This document shows, in pieces, positions 60,375-64,000 of a stretch of 64,000 nucleotides of DNA. Position 1 is the stretch's first letter. Each line of letters starts with the position of its first letter. Under the pieces are notes generated by a model. The model was not told where the DNA came from, searched no databases, and saw only the letters and a program-made list of their open reading frames with translations. Source of the stretch: Falsihalocynthiibacter arcticus (GTDB taxonomy: Bacteria > Pseudomonadota > Alphaproteobacteria > Rhodobacterales > Rhodobacteraceae); NCBI RefSeq assembly GCF_000812665.2, contig NZ_CP014327.1, positions 2,633,501 to 2,697,500 of the forward strand, read 5' to 3'. Position numbers and translations under genes: made by a program.

Positions 60375-61265
60375 CTAATTGCGTTTCAACTCTTCGGCCA
60401 AAAAGTCATAGACCATTCGAATACGTCGGCTTGTTGCAAGTTCCCGATGTGCAACGAGCCACATGGGGAACGTCAGGGGTTCTAAATCCGCCAGAACCCG
60501 TCGTACTGTGGGGTCGGCATCGCCGATAAACGCATCCAGAATACCGATGGCTGCACCTTCTCGCACCAGTTCCCACATCACCAAGTAGCTTTCAGTCATC
60601 AGCGGGAAATTAGCCTCGGTCAGGCCCAGACCCAGTGTATTCAGACCTTTCATCATCATCCCAGAGTGGTCCAAATTGATAAAATCAGCATGGCGCAAGT
60701 CATAAGGCTTAGTTGGATAACCAAGTTTTTCGATATATGCGGGGGTCGCGTACAGACGGGCTTCGGCGTCACCGATTTTCTTGGCGATCAGGTCAGGCTC
60801 GGTAGGGCGAAACGAGCGGATTGCGATGTCTGCTTCGCGCCGCCGCAAATCGCTGGCTTGATTGGAAACGACGATCTCAACCCGAATGCCCGGTTCCAAC
60901 AGTCGCAGTTTGGCGATGATCGGGGGCAGCAGAACCGTGGCATAAGTCTCGCTGGCGGAAATGCAAATCGTGCCCGCTATCGCTTGTGATTGCCCAAGGG
61001 CAGTCAGCGACACGCGGCCCGCCGCTTGGCCCATCTCGCGGACGTGCTCCAGTAATTCAAGCCCGCTGGGCGTCAGGGTCAGGCCGCGCCCAACCCGTTG
61101 GAACAGGACTATTCCCAGTTCCTGTTCCAAGCCGTCAACTTGCCGCCCCAACGTCGGTTGCGACATGCCAAGCGCACGGGCGGCGGCAGAAAGCGAGCCT
61201 TCTTCGGCGGTAACGAGAAACGCCCGCGCCTTGTTCCAGTCAAATTTTACCGCCCGCCAATCCAT
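60375..61265 (-). CDS. LysR-family transcriptional regulator
   Basis: About 296 residues from the Met codon at 61265 ([20 protein letters not shown] is a common LysR N-terminus); an ATG at 61307 is in the divergent promoter and less likely. N-terminal winged HTH with [20 protein letters not shown] and [20 protein letters not shown], then a periplasmic-binding-protein-like effector domain ([40 protein letters not shown]). Divergent from a quinone-oxidoreductase-like gene, which it probably regulates. Confidence 0.9.
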   Translation of the reverse strand: MDWRAVKFDWNKARAFLVTAEEGSLSAAARALGMSQPTLGRQVDGLEQELGIVLFQRVGRGLTLTPSGLELLEHVREMGQAAGRVSLTALGQSQAIAGTICISASETYATVLLPPIIAKLRLLEPGIRVEIVVSNQASDLRRREADIAIRSFRPTEPDLIAKKIGDAEARLYATPAYIEKLGYPTKPYDLRHADFINLDHSGMMMKGLNTLGLGLTEANFPLMTESYLVMWELVREGAAIGILDAFIGDADPTVRRVLADLEPLTFPMWLVAHRELATSRRIRMVYDFLAEELKRN

Positions 61266-61375
61266 ACATATATGCATATCAGTATTAGATAATTGGTCAA
61301 TACGCATTGGTTAGGGTGTGGGTTATCTAAAGGCAATCGACGCTCTATAATAATTCACTCAAAAAGGAACCTGAC

Positions 61376-62371
61376 ATGCGTGCCTATAGCTATACCCGTT
61401 ACGGCCCTCCGGACGTTCTCAACCTCATCAACTTGCCAACGCCAACACCCAAAGACACTGAAGTTTTGATCCGAACCTATGCAACGACGGTTAGTAGCGG
61501 CGATTGGCGGGCAAGAACGCTCACCGTACCCGCAGGCATGGGGTTGATCGCCCGCTTGGTGTTCGGAGTTTTTCGGCCAAGGCAGCCAACCCTTGGCACG
61601 GAATTGTCAGGTGTGATCACCGAAATTGGCGTCAAGGTGACGGAATTCAAAATTGGGGATGCTGTGATTGCTTTTCCGGGGGCAGCCTTTGGTGCCCATG
61701 CCGAATATTGCGTGATGCCACAGGATGGGAAAGTGGTGCTGAAACCGGAAAATATGAACTTTGAGGAAGCCGCCGCGCTCTCTTTTGGGGGCACCACGGC
61801 CTATGATTTCCTTGTCAATAAGGCGCGGCTTAAGGCAGGCGAAAGCATCTTGATCAATGGCGCTTCTGGGTCCACGGGCACAGCCTTTGTGCAATTAGCC
61901 AAGCATTTAGGCGCGGAGGTGGCCGCCGTTTGTAGCGGGGCAAACGCGGATTTGGTCCGAAGCCTTGGAGCGGATCATGTGATTGATTACACCAAAATCG
62001 ACTTTACCACCGCCGCGCGTAAATTTGACATGATCGTCGATACCGCAGGCACTGCCCCATGGTCGCGGGCGCGGCACGCGCTCAAGCGTGGAGGCCGGCT
62101 GGTCGTGGTCAACGGCAGCCTGTCGGACATGATCTTTGGCCCCCTACGCGCACGACTGCATGGCAAGCGTGTGGTTGGAGGGGTGGCATCGGAAAATGTG
62201 TCGTTGTTGCAGGCGTTGACCGCATTGGTTGTGGCGGGCCACTTTCGTCCCGTGATTGATCGATCTTATTCTTTTGATCAAATGATCGAGGCGCACCGAC
62301 ATGTGGATACTGGCCGTAAAAAGGGAAACGTGGTCGTTGTTTTGGTCTCGCAGGAGCCAGCCATGGGGTAA
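61376..62371 (+). CDS. Medium-chain dehydrogenase/reductase, quinone oxidoreductase type
   Basis: 331 residues, NAD(P)H-dependent, zinc-free (no catalytic or structural Cys set). N-terminal GroES-like domain (YGPPDVLNLINLPTPTPKDT, LGTELSGVITEIG) and Rossmann domain with ILINGASGSTGTAFVQLAKH and FDMIVDTAG. The family reduces quinones or unsaturated carbonyls. AAAAAGGAAC before the ATG. Divergent from the LysR gene. Confidence 0.88.
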   Translation: MRAYSYTRYGPPDVLNLINLPTPTPKDTEVLIRTYATTVSSGDWRARTLTVPAGMGLIARLVFGVFRPRQPTLGTELSGVITEIGVKVTEFKIGDAVIAFPGAAFGAHAEYCVMPQDGKVVLKPENMNFEEAAALSFGGTTAYDFLVNKARLKAGESILINGASGSTGTAFVQLAKHLGAEVAAVCSGANADLVRSLGADHVIDYTKIDFTTAARKFDMIVDTAGTAPWSRARHALKRGGRLVVVNGSLSDMIFGPLRARLHGKRVVGGVASENVSLLQALTALVVAGHFRPVIDRSYSFDQMIEAHRHVDTGRKKGNVVVVLVSQEPAMG

Positions 62372-62529
62372 AATAGGGGAAACCGGTTCTGTAGGAATTT
62401 TAGACTCGCGGGGAAATTTTTCGGAATGATCCTTGCACTTATGAGTTTTGAAATCATACAGTTTAAATGCCGGTAGTGGCTAGGACCGATGGCACACCCC
62501 GAGGCTGCACTCATCAAGAGGATTTCGCC

Positions 62530-63957
62530 ATGACCAGTCACGCAACCGATGCCGTCGCCCAAACTGAGGCAATTGCAAAAACGGAAACCGTGGAGGGCAT
62601 CATCAACGATGTCACCTCGGAAATGGGCCCTGTAATCAGCTATTTTACAGATATATCCACACGACTGGCCGCGCAGATATTCTCGCTAGAAGGGATATTT
62701 CAAGTCGCGCTCATTGGCTTCACGTTTCTCGCGGCCTTCCTTGCATCACGGTTTTCAAGACAATTGTTAGCGCGGATTTGGCCGATGGCCGATGACGAAA
62801 AAGTATTTATGAAACATGTTTTTTTGGTCATCAAAAGCCTTATCGTTCCAATTGTCTGGGCCATTCTTTTGTTGATTGGGCAGGCCTCATTACAGGCCAG
62901 CGGACATCCCAGCGATCTCGTTCGTATTCCGGCGACGCTCCTGCAGGCATGGATTTTGATCCGGCTTTTTTCAACCTTGGTCCGCGATCCATTTTGGTCG
63001 CGCACATTTGCAACGACCGCTTGGGTGATCGCTGCGCTCAACGTTTTGAAACTCCTGAATCCCCTCATCGGTTTTCTCGATAGCCTCGCTATTAACATGG
63101 GCGACGCGCGCCTTTCGCTCTTCACGGTGATCAAGGGCGCGACAATTCTTGTTTTGTTGATCTGGATCGCGTCTGTTTTCAGCAGGTTCGTTCAGTCCCG
63201 TCTCAATATGTCCAAAGATCTGACACCCTCTGTCAGGTCCCTGATTGCTCAAGCCGTCAAAATCGGTTTGTTTTTTACGGCGGTGATGGTTGCGATGAAC
63301 ATCGTTGGTATTGATTTGACGGCGCTTGCGGTGTTCTCGGGGGCGTTGGGTGTAGGTATAGGGTTTGGCTTGCAGGCCATCTTTAGCAACCTTGTGTCCG
63401 GTATCATTATGTTGGTCGAAGGGAGTATCAAGGTTGGCGATTTTGTTGAGCTTGAATCCGGACTGAGGGGGGAAGTGCGCGAAATCAACACCCGCGCAAC
63501 CCTTATCACCACCAATGACAACATCGATATTTTGGTTCCAAACTCGCAATTCATCAACAACCCCGTGGTGAACTGGACGTTGCGCGATAGCATCCGGCGC
63601 ATACGCGTTCCCTTTGGTGTCGCCTATGGAAGTGACAAGGACCTTGTGAAAAAGGCCGCCCTAGAAGCTGCCAACGCGACCCCTCATTTGCTCTCAGGGA
63701 AGGGTTCAAAGCCGCCGGAAGTTTGGCTGATGAAATTCGGGGAAAGCAGTCTGGATTTCGAATTGGTGGTCTGGCTTACACCACAGGCGGTCAAACGCCC
63801 AAGTACTGTGGTGGCTGCATTCAATTGGGAAATTGAAACGGCCCTTCGAAAATATGGAATCGAAATGCCCTTCCCTCAAAGAGATTTGCACATTCGTTCG
63901 GGGAGTTTGCCAATTAAATTAACGGCAGCAGATGCATCGCAAGATAGCGAAAATTGA
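62530..63957 (+). CDS. MscS-family mechanosensitive channel
   Basis: 475 residues from the ATG at 62530 with AGAGGA upstream; an ATG at 62467 is too far from a ribosome site. Several N-terminal helices (about 60-80, 95-120, 130-150, 165-185, 200-220), then the MscS core: pore helix FSGALGVGIGFGLQAIFSNL, followed by SGIIMLVEGSIKVGDFVELE (beta domain) and NIDILVPNSQFINNPVVNWT. The Gly/Ala-rich pore helix is intact. Opens on membrane tension and releases solutes during hypo-osmotic shock. Confidence 0.92.
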   Translation: MTSHATDAVAQTEAIAKTETVEGIINDVTSEMGPVISYFTDISTRLAAQIFSLEGIFQVALIGFTFLAAFLASRFSRQLLARIWPMADDEKVFMKHVFLVIKSLIVPIVWAILLLIGQASLQASGHPSDLVRIPATLLQAWILIRLFSTLVRDPFWSRTFATTAWVIAALNVLKLLNPLIGFLDSLAINMGDARLSLFTVIKGATILVLLIWIASVFSRFVQSRLNMSKDLTPSVRSLIAQAVKIGLFFTAVMVAMNIVGIDLTALAVFSGALGVGIGFGLQAIFSNLVSGIIMLVEGSIKVGDFVELESGLRGEVREINTRATLITTNDNIDILVPNSQFINNPVVNWTLRDSIRRIRVPFGVAYGSDKDLVKKAALEAANATPHLLSGKGSKPPEVWLMKFGESSLDFELVVWLTPQAVKRPSTVVAAFNWEIETALRKYGIEMPFPQRDLHIRSGSLPIKLTAADASQDSEN

Positions 63958-64000
63958 GGCCTAATGTGCTTCGACTGACGTGCCTTTTGCGGGTGGTTTC

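Noticed and set aside
1-64000. CRISPR arrays, tRNA/rRNA genes, prophage or toxin-antitoxin modules
   Set aside because: No regularly spaced repeats, no cloverleaf-like or rRNA sequences and no phage or toxin genes were recognised in this window. Short structured RNAs could have been missed without a covariance search.

Overview
The window looks like a chromosomal stretch of a marine alphaproteobacterium of the Roseobacter group (Rhodobacteraceae). The reasons are the density of TRAP, tripartite-tricarboxylate and ABC importers with dedicated GntR/DeoR/RpiR regulators, a rhizobial-type glycerol ABC operon, an Na+-NQR operon with apbE and nqrM, and closest-looking protein families throughout. 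This is inference from gene content; there is no rRNA or marker gene to fix the genus.

Layout. 1-3195 (minus): polyamine-type ABC importer genes, cut by the window edge, and an amidase. 3420-9667: a TRAP transporter with an AroE-like dehydrogenase (minus), divergent from a DHDPS-family aldolase/lyase and a GntR regulator; a repeated TAACATGTTA palindrome probably links them. 9956-12633: a rearranged scar in which a curli-type fragment (curlin C-terminus, csgH-like gene, SH3-domain gene) abuts half a GMC oxidoreductase, and a TRAP large-permease C-terminus abuts the N-terminus of a D-2-hydroxyacid dehydrogenase. Its GntR regulator (12799-13521) and a TolB-like propeller gene survive. 14436-26477: glycerol uptake and use. 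glpR sits with a second pair of GlpP/GlpQ-like permeases (minus), divergent from glpD-glpS-glpT-glpP-glpQ-glpU-glpV-glpK (plus). 26562-30372: GntR regulator and a second TRAP operon. 30636-36876: two Gfo/Idh/MocA dehydrogenases, a tctCBA transporter (tctB frameshifted) and an aldose-epimerase-like protein.

36895-44280 (minus) is an Na+-NQR operon in decay. nqrA is in pieces, nqrB is short and lacks its flavin-acceptor Thr, nqrC is split by a 1.27 kb IS3-family element and also frameshifted, nqrD has lost an iron-sulfur Cys, nqrE is cut down and fused to nqrF, and nqrF is frameshifted. The accessory genes apbE, nqrM and a CBS-domain gene are open. Next to it lie a nonsense-mutated dihaem cytochrome c gene behind a perfect FNR box and a CPA-type antiporter. 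46789-51089 (minus): an intact Mla-type lipid transport operon (STAS-MlaE, MlaF, MlaD, lipoprotein). 51325-53582: galactonate-dehydratase-like enzyme and an M24 peptidase. 53619-55854: a three-gene overlapping membrane-protein cassette (DUF2254, an unrecognised 84-residue protein, a DUF1624-like acyltransferase). 55855-57021 has no credible gene. 57022-60120: BKACE enzyme and class III aminotransferase, divergent from an RpiR regulator. 60375-63957: LysR regulator, quinone-oxidoreductase-like enzyme and an MscS channel.

Themes: sugar-acid, amino-acid and glycerol scavenging through many binding-protein transporters; hairpins placed just after each binding-protein gene; and active gene loss at two loci (9.9-12.6 kb and 38.4-45.1 kb). 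The most notable functional observation is that the two glycerol-importer ATPases carry complementary lesions, which predicts one canonical and one degenerate ATP site. Several frameshifts fall in C/G runs, so some of the decay could be sequencing error; the deletions, the IS insertion and the missense losses cannot be explained that way.
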